A stretch of 64,000 nt of DNA. Origin: Pseudomonas sp. R4-35-07 (GTDB lineage Bacteria; Pseudomonadota; Gammaproteobacteria; Pseudomonadales; Pseudomonadaceae). Both the position numbers and the translations under genes were made by a program. Shown one piece after another: positions 17,547-25,968 of this stretch; the stretch's first letter is position 1, and each line of letters opens with the position of its first letter. The notes under the pieces are model-generated. The model was not told the DNA's origin. It did not search any database and worked only from the letters and a program-made list of their open reading frames with translations. The stretch is from contig NZ_CP027732.1 in NCBI RefSeq assembly GCF_003852235.1, positions 2,914,001 to 2,978,000 on the forward strand, written 5' to 3'.

Positions 17547-17823
17547 GTCCCCGAGCGCCCGTCCAGTCCATGGGGGCAGTCAGCTCGATTTCGCGCGCAG
17601 CAGGTCTGTTGAGACTATGCTCACCCCCACCTCAGGCCATGTACTGGCTTCAGTTGTCGTCCGCCAAGGAAAGGAGTCTGTACATGTCTGGTTCTTCCTA
17701 CCCGGTTCTATTGTTGCACTGGCCGAACGAGCAGTCCGGCCTACTGAAATGGCTTCATCGACAGGCTGTCGGCAGGTGTAGAGGGATGACTGTGGGTCAA
17801 TCCCGGGCGCGATGGAGGACGGC

Positions 17824-18921
17824 ATGAAGGCTCAACCGATCCACACAATCATGTGGCGCTTCGCCGGCTGCCTGGGTGGGCTAATGATGATTGCCGCCAA
17901 TCCGGTCCAGGCCGCTGACGGTGGTGTCGCCGGCGGCCCTACCGCAAGCTATGACATTGCCTTCAGCAACTCCTATGCGGGCAGTGATTTTCGCAAGGTG
18001 ATGGTGCGCAACTGGCAGGAGATTGCGCTCCAGGCGCAAAAAGAGGGTTTGATCGGTGAGGCTCCGGTGGTCAGCGCCAATAACTCGGCCTCGGAACAAG
18101 CGGCCCATATTCAGGAGATGATCGTCAACGGCGTCAACGCCATCGTCATCCTGGCCGCGTCCGACACGGCCCTCAACGGGGTGATCCGCGATGCCTGCAA
18201 CGCCGGCATCGTGGTGGTGGTCATGGCCAGCCTGGTCACCGAACCCTGTGTCTATACGGTGGACTACAACTGGTCCGCCATGGGGCGCGTGGAAGTGGAT
18301 TACATTGCCGAGCGCCTCAAGGGCAAAGGGACACTGTTGGAAATCCGTGGCATTGCCGGCGATGCCACCGATAAAAATATCAGCGACGGCATTCGCAAGG
18401 CCGCCAGTGACTATCCGGGCCTGAAGTTCGCCAAGACCGTGTACGGCAACTGGACGGAGTCTGTCGCACGCAAGGAGGTGGCGCTGGCGTTGCCATCGCT
18501 GCCCGACATTGATGCCGTTGCTACTCAGGGAGGCGACGGTTATGGCGCGGCCATGGCGTTCAAGGCGGCGGGGCGCCCTTTGCCGATCATCGTGATGGGG
18601 AATCGTCAGGACGAACTCACCCTGTGGCAACAGGAGCGCGATGCCAACGGCTACGAGACCGTCTCCGTTTCCGCTTCTCCAAGTGTCTCCCAGGTGGGGT
18701 TCTGGGTGGCCCAGCAGGTGCTGGCGGGCAAGCAGGTGCCGAAGTTCGTCGAAGTACCGTTGGTGCGTATCGATGCGAAAGACCTCGACGCCTGGCTCGC
18801 CAGCATGCCGGTGGGCGGCGCCGCCAATCCGCTCTACAGCCAGGCTTCCGTTGCGGCGATGATCGACGCGGCCGCCAACCATACGGCGCCGCCGGCGCCT
18901 TTGCCGGAAGTTGCGAAGTAG
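17824..18921 (+). CDS. Periplasmic sugar-type substrate-binding protein paired with a sensor kinase
   Basis: A 365-residue periplasmic binding protein of the ribose/LacI type (Peripla_BP_4). The signal peptide is FAGCLGGLMMIAANPVQAA. The fold is shown by YDIAFSNSYAGSDFRKVM, EQAAHIQEMIVNGVNAIVILAAS, ACNAGIVVVVM and DAVATQGGDGYGAAMAFKAAG. GGAGG lies 7 nt before the ATG at 17824. No permease or ATPase gene is adjacent. Instead the hybrid kinase gene starts 32 bp after its stop. That arrangement resembles TorT-TorS and LuxP-LuxQ, in which the binding protein is the ligand receptor for the kinase, so I infer a sensory rather than a transport role. Confidence 0.85.
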   Translation: MKAQPIHTIMWRFAGCLGGLMMIAANPVQAADGGVAGGPTASYDIAFSNSYAGSDFRKVMVRNWQEIALQAQKEGLIGEAPVVSANNSASEQAAHIQEMIVNGVNAIVILAASDTALNGVIRDACNAGIVVVVMASLVTEPCVYTVDYNWSAMGRVEVDYIAERLKGKGTLLEIRGIAGDATDKNISDGIRKAASDYPGLKFAKTVYGNWTESVARKEVALALPSLPDIDAVATQGGDGYGAAMAFKAAGRPLPIIVMGNRQDELTLWQQERDANGYETVSVSASPSVSQVGFWVAQQVLAGKQVPKFVEVPLVRIDAKDLDAWLASMPVGGAANPLYSQASVAAMIDAAANHTAPPAPLPEVAK

Positions 18922-18952
18922 TGGCGGGCGGGGGGCGCGGCTGCGGGGCGCC

Positions 18953-21900
18953 ATGTTGATATTCAAACCCGTCAGTGATCGGCCCATTGCCGTCAAAATT
19001 GGCTTGGCGGTCGCCGCCCTGGTGTTCCTGATGTTGACGGTGTCTCTGGTGAACCTCTACGGCCTGCGAGGCATGGTTCGCGCGGTGGACTCGGCCAGTC
19101 ATTCCGCAGAAATTCTGGCGTCGGTCAACGCGGCCACCGGGCGGGTGGAAAACTTCATTGCCACCCGCGATCAGGAAAGCTTGTCCCAGGCCGAGGGCAG
19201 GGTGGCGACGGCTATCGCTGGCCTCACCGCCATTCCGGTGGCCGAGGCGGAATCGCTCAAGGGCAGTCTGGAGCGGCTCGCCGCCGCGATCGCCGCCTTG
19301 CGCACGGCGAGCCTGACCATGGATGGCGAAACGGAGAACATGACCGCCCATTACGGCCGGATGCGAGAGGCGACGACTCTCGTCGAACAGGGCATCGCCG
19401 CTGGGTTGAAGGCGGTCGACGCTCGCGCCGTTGAGCACCAGGCGCGGGTGAGCAACATCGAAAGTGCCCACCGCATCCTCGATGTCCTGCGCAACGGCGA
19501 ACGGCTCATCACCGCCAACGTGGCCAGGATGCTGGTGACCGGTGACGGGGCCGCCGCCACTGCGGTGCGTAATGCCTGCGCGGCACTCCGGCCCGTGGTC
19601 GAACAGTTGCGCGAGGTGATGGGGACGCCGCAGGAGAGCGAGGTCCTCGACCAGTTGGCCGCGGCGCTCGCGGCTGCCAGTGTGGCGATAGAGCGTCTTG
19701 GCGAGGCACCCAGGCTGCGCGCAGAGGAAGTTTTGCGGCATCTCTCCGCCGTGGGGGATGTGGCCGGGCGCCTCGAGGCGCTGTTGGGTAATGTGGAAGG
19801 GGACGTTACCCATGACGCCAGCGACATTCAGGCAGCCACCGGTTTGCTGCACAATGCAGCGGCGTTATCCAAGCGTTTCGCCGAGCGTGTGGCGACCCTG
19901 GAAGCGCAGACCCTGTCGTTTCGTCTGTCACCGTCGGCCGAGATCGCCGGCGCCGTCGGCACCCTCCTGGACGAGCTACTCCGTCTCTCTCGGGTGCTTC
20001 CTTCCTCCGTGGGGCTGCAAGGCACGGCTACGCCGCTGACTGTCAACGAGCAGATTGCCGGCTACCGGGCGGCATTCGCCAGGTTCCATCAGGCGAGCAA
20101 CGCCTTGAGCGACGCGCGTGACCAGGTTCGCAACGAGGCCCGCAGCGCCGGCCTGTTGGTTGCGCGCTTCGCGGGTCAAGCGCGCTCCGACGCCCTGGTC
20201 CACAATGACCGCGGCATGCTTGCGACGATCATTGCGGTTACCGTCGCCATCCTGCTGGCCGGCGCCATTGCCTGGAGCACCTCGCGATTTGTCGCGCAGC
20301 CCATCGTGGCTCTGGCCTCGGTCATGCGTCGGCTTGCGGCCGGCGACCTGCATGCCGAGATCGCCAGCGTCGGACGCGGCGATGAGATTGGTATCATGAC
20401 CCGCGCCGTTCGGGTGTTCCAGGAGAATGCCCTGCGCATCCGGGTGCTGGAGGCCGAGGCCGAAACCGAGCGACAGCAAGTCCAGGCCTCTTTGGAGAGA
20501 ATGGTCGCCGAACGGACCGATACGCTGCACCAACAGACCGAAGTGCTGGAAGCGCAAGCCGTCGAACTTATCCACGCGCGCAACCAGGCCGAGACGGCCA
20601 ACCAGGCGAAGAGCGATTTCGTGGCCACGGTCAGCCACGAATTGCGCACCCCCCTGACCCTCATTCTCGCGCCCCTGGAGCAGCTCTCTGCGGCGGCCAC
20701 CCCGCCCGTGGACTGGCGCGTGCAGATCGAGCGCGCCCAACGCAATGCGCTGCGCCTGATGAACCGGGTGAACGATATCCTCGATTTCTCCAAGGCTGAA
20801 GCGGGCAAGTTTGAGTTGTGTCCAACGTCGGTTGATTTGAATAAAACGGTGGGGGTGTTGGCCGAGGATGCCGCCATGGTGGCCGAGGGCAAGGGCTGCA
20901 CCTTGACCTGCAGCATCGACCCCGCGCTCGGCAGCGTGTTTCTGGACCCCCGACATTTCGAGAAGATCCTGCTCAACCTGGTGAGCAATGCCATCAAGTT
21001 CACGCCCGCTGGCGGCACGGTGCACCTGGCCGTGACGCCGATCGATGGCGAGCGATTTGAACTGGCGGTGCACGACTCGGGGATTGGCATCGCGCCCGAC
21101 AAACTGGCGCTGCTGTTCCAGCGCTTTTCCCAGATCGATAATTCCGCCACGCGCCACTACAGCGGCACAGGCATCGGCCTGGCCCTGGTCAAGGACCTGG
21201 TCGAATTGATGGGCGGCGAAGTCGGCGTCAACAGCGAGCCCGGACGGGGCTCGTGTTTCTTTGTTCGACTTCCACTGGGGGCTGAGCAAGACAGGGTAGC
21301 GACCGAAGGCGGCCCTCTGTACGAGCAGCCGTCACTGAGCACAACAAGCTCAACCGAGCAGCGCCACCTGCGTTTTGACGACGGCCACCAGGGCGCTCCA
21401 ACGCCAGACGCAGGCGAGGAGCAGCACCCGGAACACGCCTCGCGGTCCAGAGTGCTGGTGGTAGATGACAGCCCGGAAATGCTCAGCTATCTCACCGAGC
21501 TTTTGCACGACGACTACAGTGTCGCCACCGCTACGGATGGAGAGCAGGCCTGGGCGCTCCTGCAGCGTCGACCGATCGATGTCGTCGTTTCGGATGTGAT
21601 GATGCCGCTGCTCGACGGCTTCGGCCTGACCGCCAGAATCAAGGCCAGCACCGGTTTTGCCCATTTGCCCGTAATCCTGGTGACCGCCCGCGGCGGCGGT
21701 GACGCCTGCGTTTCAGGGCTGGAAAGTGGCGCCGATGACTACATCGCCAAACCCTTCTCGCCGCTGGAGCTCAAGGCTCGCGTTCGCGCGGCGCTGCGCA
21801 TGAGCCAGGTGCAAAGCGAACTGCATGCCAAATCGCGCCAGGCGGGCATGGCCGAAATCGCCACGGCTGTGCTGCACAACGTCGGCAACGTCCTCAACAG

Positions 21901-22657
21901 CGTGAACGTCTCGGCAGACCTGGTCAGCAATCAGTTGCGCGCATCCAAAGTCCATGGCCTGGGCAAGGTCGCTCAATTGATGAACGAACACGTCAACGAC
22001 CTGAGCGATTTTCTTACCCAAGACCCCAAAGGCAAGATGCTGCCCGACTACCTGCTCAAGCTGGCGCAGGTGGTGACGGCAGAGCAAAAAGGCATTGTCG
22101 AAGAGCTCGGGCAACTCACCAAGGGCATTGACCACATCAAAACCATTGTCGCTGCCCAGCAGTCCTATGCCGTTGCTGTCAGTGTCGTGGAGACAGTGTC
22201 GGTCACCGCGTTAATCGATGATGCCTTGCGCATGAGCGCCGGCTCGCTGGAGCGCCAGGGGGTGACGGTGGTCAAGGAAATTGCCGATGTGCCTCTACTC
22301 GCGCTGGACCGTCACCGTGTGCTGCTGATTCTGGTGAACCTGATCAGCAATGCCAAGCACGCATTGGAAGGCGTGGCCGTTCGCAGCCCATGCGTCACGC
22401 TCGATGCCGCCCTCGTTGACTCATCAGGGCTGCGTATTTCGGTGACCGACAACGGCAGCGGGATTACGCCAGAGCACCTGGCGCGGATCTTTTCGCATGG
22501 CTTCACCACACGCAAGGAGGGCCACGGCTTCGGCCTGCACAGCTGTGCACTGGCTGCGCAGGAAATGGGTGGCCGCTTGACTGTACACAGCGACGGCGCC
22601 GGACAAGGCGCCACGTTTACCCTGGATATCCCCATTGATGCTTCGCTGAGTCAGTGA
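18953..22657 (+). CDS. Hybrid sensor histidine kinase with two kinase modules flanking a receiver domain
   Basis: A 1234-residue inner-membrane sensor. From the ATG at 18953: membrane helix 1 (IGLAVAALVFLMLTVSLVNLY), a long helical periplasmic region to about residue 420, membrane helix 2 (MLATIIAVTVAILLAGAIAW), HAMP, a HisKA domain with VSHELRTPLTL (about 560), an ATPase domain with NAIKFTP, DSGIGIAP and GTGIGLALVK (about 672-775), and a receiver (VLVVDDSPEML, phospho-Asp in VVSDVMMPLLDG, PVILVTA, about 832-950). A second kinase-like module follows: GMAEIATAVLHNVGNVLNSVNVS (about 970) and an ATPase domain with NLISNAKHAL, DNGSGI and GHGFGLHSC. No response-regulator gene is adjacent. The likely ligand receptor is the binding protein just upstream. 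Confidence 0.9.
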   Translation: MLIFKPVSDRPIAVKIGLAVAALVFLMLTVSLVNLYGLRGMVRAVDSASHSAEILASVNAATGRVENFIATRDQESLSQAEGRVATAIAGLTAIPVAEAESLKGSLERLAAAIAALRTASLTMDGETENMTAHYGRMREATTLVEQGIAAGLKAVDARAVEHQARVSNIESAHRILDVLRNGERLITANVARMLVTGDGAAATAVRNACAALRPVVEQLREVMGTPQESEVLDQLAAALAAASVAIERLGEAPRLRAEEVLRHLSAVGDVAGRLEALLGNVEGDVTHDASDIQAATGLLHNAAALSKRFAERVATLEAQTLSFRLSPSAEIAGAVGTLLDELLRLSRVLPSSVGLQGTATPLTVNEQIAGYRAAFARFHQASNALSDARDQVRNEARSAGLLVARFAGQARSDALVHNDRGMLATIIAVTVAILLAGAIAWSTSRFVAQPIVALASVMRRLAAGDLHAEIASVGRGDEIGIMTRAVRVFQENALRIRVLEAEAETERQQVQASLERMVAERTDTLHQQTEVLEAQAVELIHARNQAETANQAKSDFVATVSHELRTPLTLILAPLEQLSAAATPPVDWRVQIERAQRNALRLMNRVNDILDFSKAEAGKFELCPTSVDLNKTVGVLAEDAAMVAEGKGCTLTCSIDPALGSVFLDPRHFEKILLNLVSNAIKFTPAGGTVHLAVTPIDGERFELAVHDSGIGIAPDKLALLFQRFSQIDNSATRHYSGTGIGLALVKDLVELMGGEVGVNSEPGRGSCFFVRLPLGAEQDRVATEGGPLYEQPSLSTTSSTEQRHLRFDDGHQGAPTPDAGEEQHPEHASRSRVLVVDDSPEMLSYLTELLHDDYSVATATDGEQAWALLQRRPIDVVVSDVMMPLLDGFGLTARIKASTGFAHLPVILVTARGGGDACVSGLESGADDYIAKPFSPLELKARVRAALRMSQVQSELHAKSRQAGMAEIATAVLHNVGNVLNSVNVSADLVSNQLRASKVHGLGKVAQLMNEHVNDLSDFLTQDPKGKMLPDYLLKLAQVVTAEQKGIVEELGQLTKGIDHIKTIVAAQQSYAVAVSVVETVSVTALIDDALRMSAGSLERQGVTVVKEIADVPLLALDRHRVLLILVNLISNAKHALEGVAVRSPCVTLDAALVDSSGLRISVTDNGSGITPEHLARIFSHGFTTRKEGHGFGLHSCALAAQEMGGRLTVHSDGAGQGATFTLDIPIDASLSQ

Positions 22658-22779
22658 TGAACAGTGGAAAAATGGATTACGCGCTGTGCCAGCCTGCCCA
22701 GAGAAGGAAAATTTTGCCCCCATGGGCTCTGGAATCCAGTGGAACTGGACGGACGGGGCTGAACTAAATTTAGCCATAA

Positions 22780-22802
22780 CTTTATGTTAATAAAGGTTTT
22801 TT
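22780..22802 (+). terminator. Weak AT-rich terminator after the hybrid kinase gene
   Basis: CTTTAT-GTTA-ATAAAG is a 6-bp stem followed by GGTTTTTT. It lies between the convergent kinase gene and the FAD oxidoreductase gene. The stem is weak, so termination may be inefficient. Confidence 0.4.
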
Positions 22803-22812
22803 GGACTTTTGT

Positions 22813-24273
22813 TCACCCAGCAGCATGCGGAGTGCGTTTCAGGTCAGCGGCAACACCTGGCTCGCCTTGAGGCGTCACACGCAACCTGGAATTCTGCCCA
22901 CCGCCAGCCGGTGCATCTGTCAGCAGGGTGGTCATGCGCGTGGCTAACTTGAACGAAAAGCGCCGAAGCTCAGGGACGGCGGTGGCTTCCCAATACTGCG
23001 CCTTGAGCATGGGCCCCACGTAGCTAAGCCAAGGGATCGGCTGATGCTGCTGATCCAACACGCGCAATTGGTCGTCCACAAGTATCCCGAAGCCACAAGG
23101 GGCAGCGCTGAGAAGCCCTTGCTCCAGCAAGTTGTTGACCAGGGAGGTATCGACTCGCTGGATGTCAAGGTTGGGCCCGGTGCAATTGATGATGTTGCTG
23201 ACCCTGAGCGATACAGTTGCCTGGTCGCTGCGCCGTTTAAAGCCCACAATCAAGCCTTTGCCCAGCAGCGCCACATTGGTCAACCTGCCGGCATGAATGG
23301 CCAGCTGTCCACTTTCCAGATGATCTCGAAAGTGTTCGAAAGTGGCAGGCGCCAAACGATGACGATGGACGTCCCACCAAGGTTGGACATGCCGTAGAAA
23401 TTGTCGCTGCTGCGTGGTATCCATCGCGCACCAGAGTTTTTGTACCCACGGACGCAAGCTGTCGATCACGGCTCGCCAATCGCCTCCTCGGCGCTGATGT
23501 TCCTTGACCCGCTTGCGCAGTGTCGCCATCAGCTGTCGAGGTGAGCCGCGCCCCAGGTGCACAGGGGCGCAAAGGGGGGCAATAACCTCCGTTGAGTGTC
23601 CAAGGGGCAAGAGCCCGCGCCGAGAGAGTAAATGGATTGGGCCGCGATGGCCTTTTTGAAGCAGTTGCAGTGCCATGTCGACCGCTGTCAAGCCGGAGCC
23701 GATCAACAGCACTGCGGCGTCTGGATCGGACGCCAGACATAGAGGAGGACTCCAGGGATCATGCGCGTAGGTCTGCGGACGTAGGGTCTTGTTCAAATTG
23801 CAGCAGTCGGCGGGAGGGAAGTTGCCAAAGGCGAGGATCACATGATCCGCCTCGAGGGTACATCCATCCGACAGCTTGAGCCGGGCGCCGTCACCGCAGG
23901 GTTGCACCTGTATGACTTCCGCGACAATCCGTGACAACTGCGCGCCAGGGTTTAAGCGTTCAGCGCCGTCGAGCACATCGTTCAAGTAGTCGCCATAAAG
24001 GTTGCGAGTGACGTACGAAGTAGACTCAGCGTTGAGGTGCCGGCTTCTGCAGAACCTCAAAAAATCTTCTGGTTCATCATCCAGCGCACTCATTTTCCCC
24101 ACGTTGGCGTTCAATAGGTGGAGGGGGCTGCTGGTGCCGTAGGCCAGCCCTCGTGCCATGGCCCGCGTACGATTGACCAGTATTATGCGCAGTTTGGTGC
24201 CTGCGCTACGCAGGATCTGTGCCGCAGTGACCACACCGCTGAAGCCAGCACCGACGATAACGAGCGTCTTCAT
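22813..24273 (-). CDS. FAD/NAD(P)-binding oxidoreductase (FAD_NAD_binding_9 type)
   Basis: A 486-residue flavoprotein. The N-terminal dinucleotide loop is VIVGAGFSGVVTAAQIL, followed by GLAYGTSSPLHLLNANVGKMSAL, a signature of this uncharacterised flavoprotein group; VILAFGNFPP and a second Rossmann loop LLIGSGLTAVDMALQLL complete a two-nucleotide layout like flavin monooxygenases. NCTGPNLDIQR lies near the C terminus. It is the last gene of the operon that begins with the EamA exporter, 27 bp after the APS-kinase gene. In that setting it may oxidise an amine, sulfur or carbon centre of the product, but no substrate can be read. A terminator-like gap separates it from the kinase gene. Confidence 0.82.
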   Translation of the reverse strand: MKTLVIVGAGFSGVVTAAQILRSAGTKLRIILVNRTRAMARGLAYGTSSPLHLLNANVGKMSALDDEPEDFLRFCRSRHLNAESTSYVTRNLYGDYLNDVLDGAERLNPGAQLSRIVAEVIQVQPCGDGARLKLSDGCTLEADHVILAFGNFPPADCCNLNKTLRPQTYAHDPWSPPLCLASDPDAAVLLIGSGLTAVDMALQLLQKGHRGPIHLLSRRGLLPLGHSTEVIAPLCAPVHLGRGSPRQLMATLRKRVKEHQRRGGDWRAVIDSLRPWVQKLWCAMDTTQQRQFLRHVQPWWDVHRHRLAPATFEHFRDHLESGQLAIHAGRLTNVALLGKGLIVGFKRRSDQATVSLRVSNIINCTGPNLDIQRVDTSLVNNLLEQGLLSAAPCGFGILVDDQLRVLDQQHQPIPWLSYVGPMLKAQYWEATAVPELRRFSFKLATRMTTLLTDAPAGGGQNSRLRVTPQGEPGVAADLKRTPHAAG

Positions 24274-24300
24274 AATGGTTGCCCCATATGAATGTAACGG

Positions 24301-24933
24301 TTAGTTCCAGCACCGACGGTTGTGCAGGAATGCTTCGATGGTGCGCGCGGCCTGCTCGACAGAGGTCGTTGCGCTATCGATCAAGATGTCGGGGGATAGG
24401 GGCCGTTCATAGGGAGAGTCGATACCGGTGAAATTCTTGATCAGGCCCCTACGCGCCTTGGCGTACAGCCCTTTGGGGTCGCGTCGCTCCAGGACTGCCA
24501 GCGGCGCATCAATGAATATCTCGATGAAATCGTCGGGGGCGAAGAGAGCTCTGGCCATGCGACGCTCTTGTTCGAACGGTGAGATCAGGCACACCAAGGT
24601 GATCACGCCCGCATCCACCATCAGTTTGCCCACCTCGGCGGTACGCCTGATGTTTTCCTTGCGATCGTCATCGACAAAGCCCAGGTCGGCGGTCAGGCCC
24701 TGACGAAGCCGGTCACCGTCCAGCAGGCACGTGTGCAGCTGGTGCTCGTGCAGGTTGGCCTGGACCCGGTTGGCGATGCACGACTTGCCCGCGCCGGACA
24801 TGCCGGTGAACCACAACAGGAGCGAACGGTGGCCCTTCAGATCGGAATGTTCCTGACGCCCGATCTCGAAGGGGTGCGGGACCAGGTCCGAGTGCACTGG
24901 GAGGGTTGGCGGTAGTGCCAGCGAAGAAGACAT
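24301..24933 (-). CDS. cysC: Adenylylsulfate (APS) kinase
   Basis: A 210-residue cytoplasmic kinase that phosphorylates APS to PAPS. The P-loop is WFTGMSGAGKSCIA (about residues 42-55), followed by LLDGDRLRQGLTADLGF, DDRKENIRRTAEVGKLM and DPKGLYAKARRGLIKNFTGIDSPYE, all standard CysC segments. The Ser in the phospho-Ser position region is in VCLISPFEQERRMAR. Pseudomonas usually carries APS kinase fused to CysN for general metabolism, so a stand-alone copy beside a sulfotransferase-like fusion points to dedicated PAPS supply. Gaps of 27 bp to both neighbours indicate one operon. The residual doubt concerns the biological role only. Confidence 0.92.
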   Translation of the reverse strand: MSSSLALPPTLPVHSDLVPHPFEIGRQEHSDLKGHRSLLLWFTGMSGAGKSCIANRVQANLHEHQLHTCLLDGDRLRQGLTADLGFVDDDRKENIRRTAEVGKLMVDAGVITLVCLISPFEQERRMARALFAPDDFIEIFIDAPLAVLERRDPKGLYAKARRGLIKNFTGIDSPYERPLSPDILIDSATTSVEQAARTIEAFLHNRRCWN

Positions 24934-24960
24934 GAGGTATCTCCGTGGAATTTGTGTGGG

Positions 24961-25968
24961 TCAGAACTCAACGACGGCGCGATAACGCACCTGATTGTTG
25001 CGCAGTGCATCCAAGGCCTGATTGATTCCTGTCGCCGGAAATGTTTCGACCAGGGGCCAGACGTGGTGCTCGCTGGCAAACGCCAACATTTGCAGCATGT
25101 CGTGACGCCCGCCAACATTGGCAGTGGAAACCGTCAGGGTTTTGTACATCATGGCTGCGATGTCCAAGGTGACCGGGTTGGGCATACCTGCAAAGCATAG
25201 GGTGCCGCGCGGCCGCAGCAAGGCGATGGCGCTCGCCCAGTCCTGATCGTTGGAGGCCGTCACCAACAGGAAATCCAGGGTGTTTTCCTGGGCTTTCAGC
25301 GTGTGCGGGTCCAGGGTGCAGAAGTGGCTGGCACCCAATTCCATGGCTTGGGATTTCTTGTCCTCAGAGCTCGACAGCGCGGTCACGGTGCACCCGAACT
25401 TGGCGGCGAACTGGATGGCCAGGTGACCCAACCCGCCGATCCCTAGCACGCCGACCCGCATGTCCGGACGGGTGCCACGCAGCAGTGCGGTAAACACCGT
25501 CTGTCCCGCGCAAAACAACGGCGCCGCCATGGCTGAGGGCAGGGCATCGGGAATGGCGAATACGAACTTTGCGTCACAGGTCAAAAAGTCCGCGAAGCCA
25601 CCTCGCTGCCCATTGCTGCACGTAGGCACTACCTTTGGACAATGCTGCTCTTCACCCTTCAGGCACCACTCGCACGCAAGGCATGCCCCCTTGTACCAGC
25701 CGACGCCGACACGTTGCCCCGCGGCGAGCCCCGTTACCGAGGACCCGCTGCGGACTACTTTTCCGACCACCTCATGACCACACACTTGCGGGTATTGGGA
25801 GGCTTCGCCCCAGTTTCCTTCGATCAAATGCAGGTCGCTCGTGCAGGCGCCGCAATGGGTGACCCGGATCTCGACTTCATTGGGACCCGGGTCCAGGCGG
25901 GGGTACGTAAAGGGCTCCAATGGCGAGCCTGGGCTATGGGCCGCCCATCCGGTGGTAGTCTGTGTCAT
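24961..25968 (-). CDS. Zinc-dependent alcohol dehydrogenase (cinnamyl-alcohol dehydrogenase / YahK type)
   Basis: A 335-residue medium-chain dehydrogenase that interconverts an alcohol and an aldehyde. Catalytic zinc ligands are in THCGACTSDLHLIEG and CGHEVVGKVV; the structural zinc Cys cluster is CLACEWCLKGEEQHC. The NAD(P) loop is GVLGIGGLGHLAIQFA and the strand after it reads ALSSSEDKK, as in NADPH-preferring members. The ATG at 25968 overlaps the stop of the large fusion gene as ATGA, so the two are translationally coupled; a longer upstream frame only shadows that gene. Coupling to a thioester-reductase domain suggests it reduces the released aldehyde to an alcohol. Confidence 0.92.
   Translation of the reverse strand: MTQTTTGWAAHSPGSPLEPFTYPRLDPGPNEVEIRVTHCGACTSDLHLIEGNWGEASQYPQVCGHEVVGKVVRSGSSVTGLAAGQRVGVGWYKGACLACEWCLKGEEQHCPKVVPTCSNGQRGGFADFLTCDAKFVFAIPDALPSAMAAPLFCAGQTVFTALLRGTRPDMRVGVLGIGGLGHLAIQFAAKFGCTVTALSSSEDKKSQAMELGASHFCTLDPHTLKAQENTLDFLLVTASNDQDWASAIALLRPRGTLCFAGMPNPVTLDIAAMMYKTLTVSTANVGGRHDMLQMLAFASEHHVWPLVETFPATGINQALDALRNNQVRYRAVVEF

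Noticed and set aside
17684..17827. 47-codon ORF with AAAGGAG upstream, ending at the start of the binding-protein gene
   Set aside because: It has a reasonable ribosome site but no protein-like composition or family, and the gap is short; a leader cannot be excluded.
19976..21289. 437-codon minus-strand frame
   Set aside because: It is antisense to the kinase core of the hybrid sensor and has no ribosome site or family signature.
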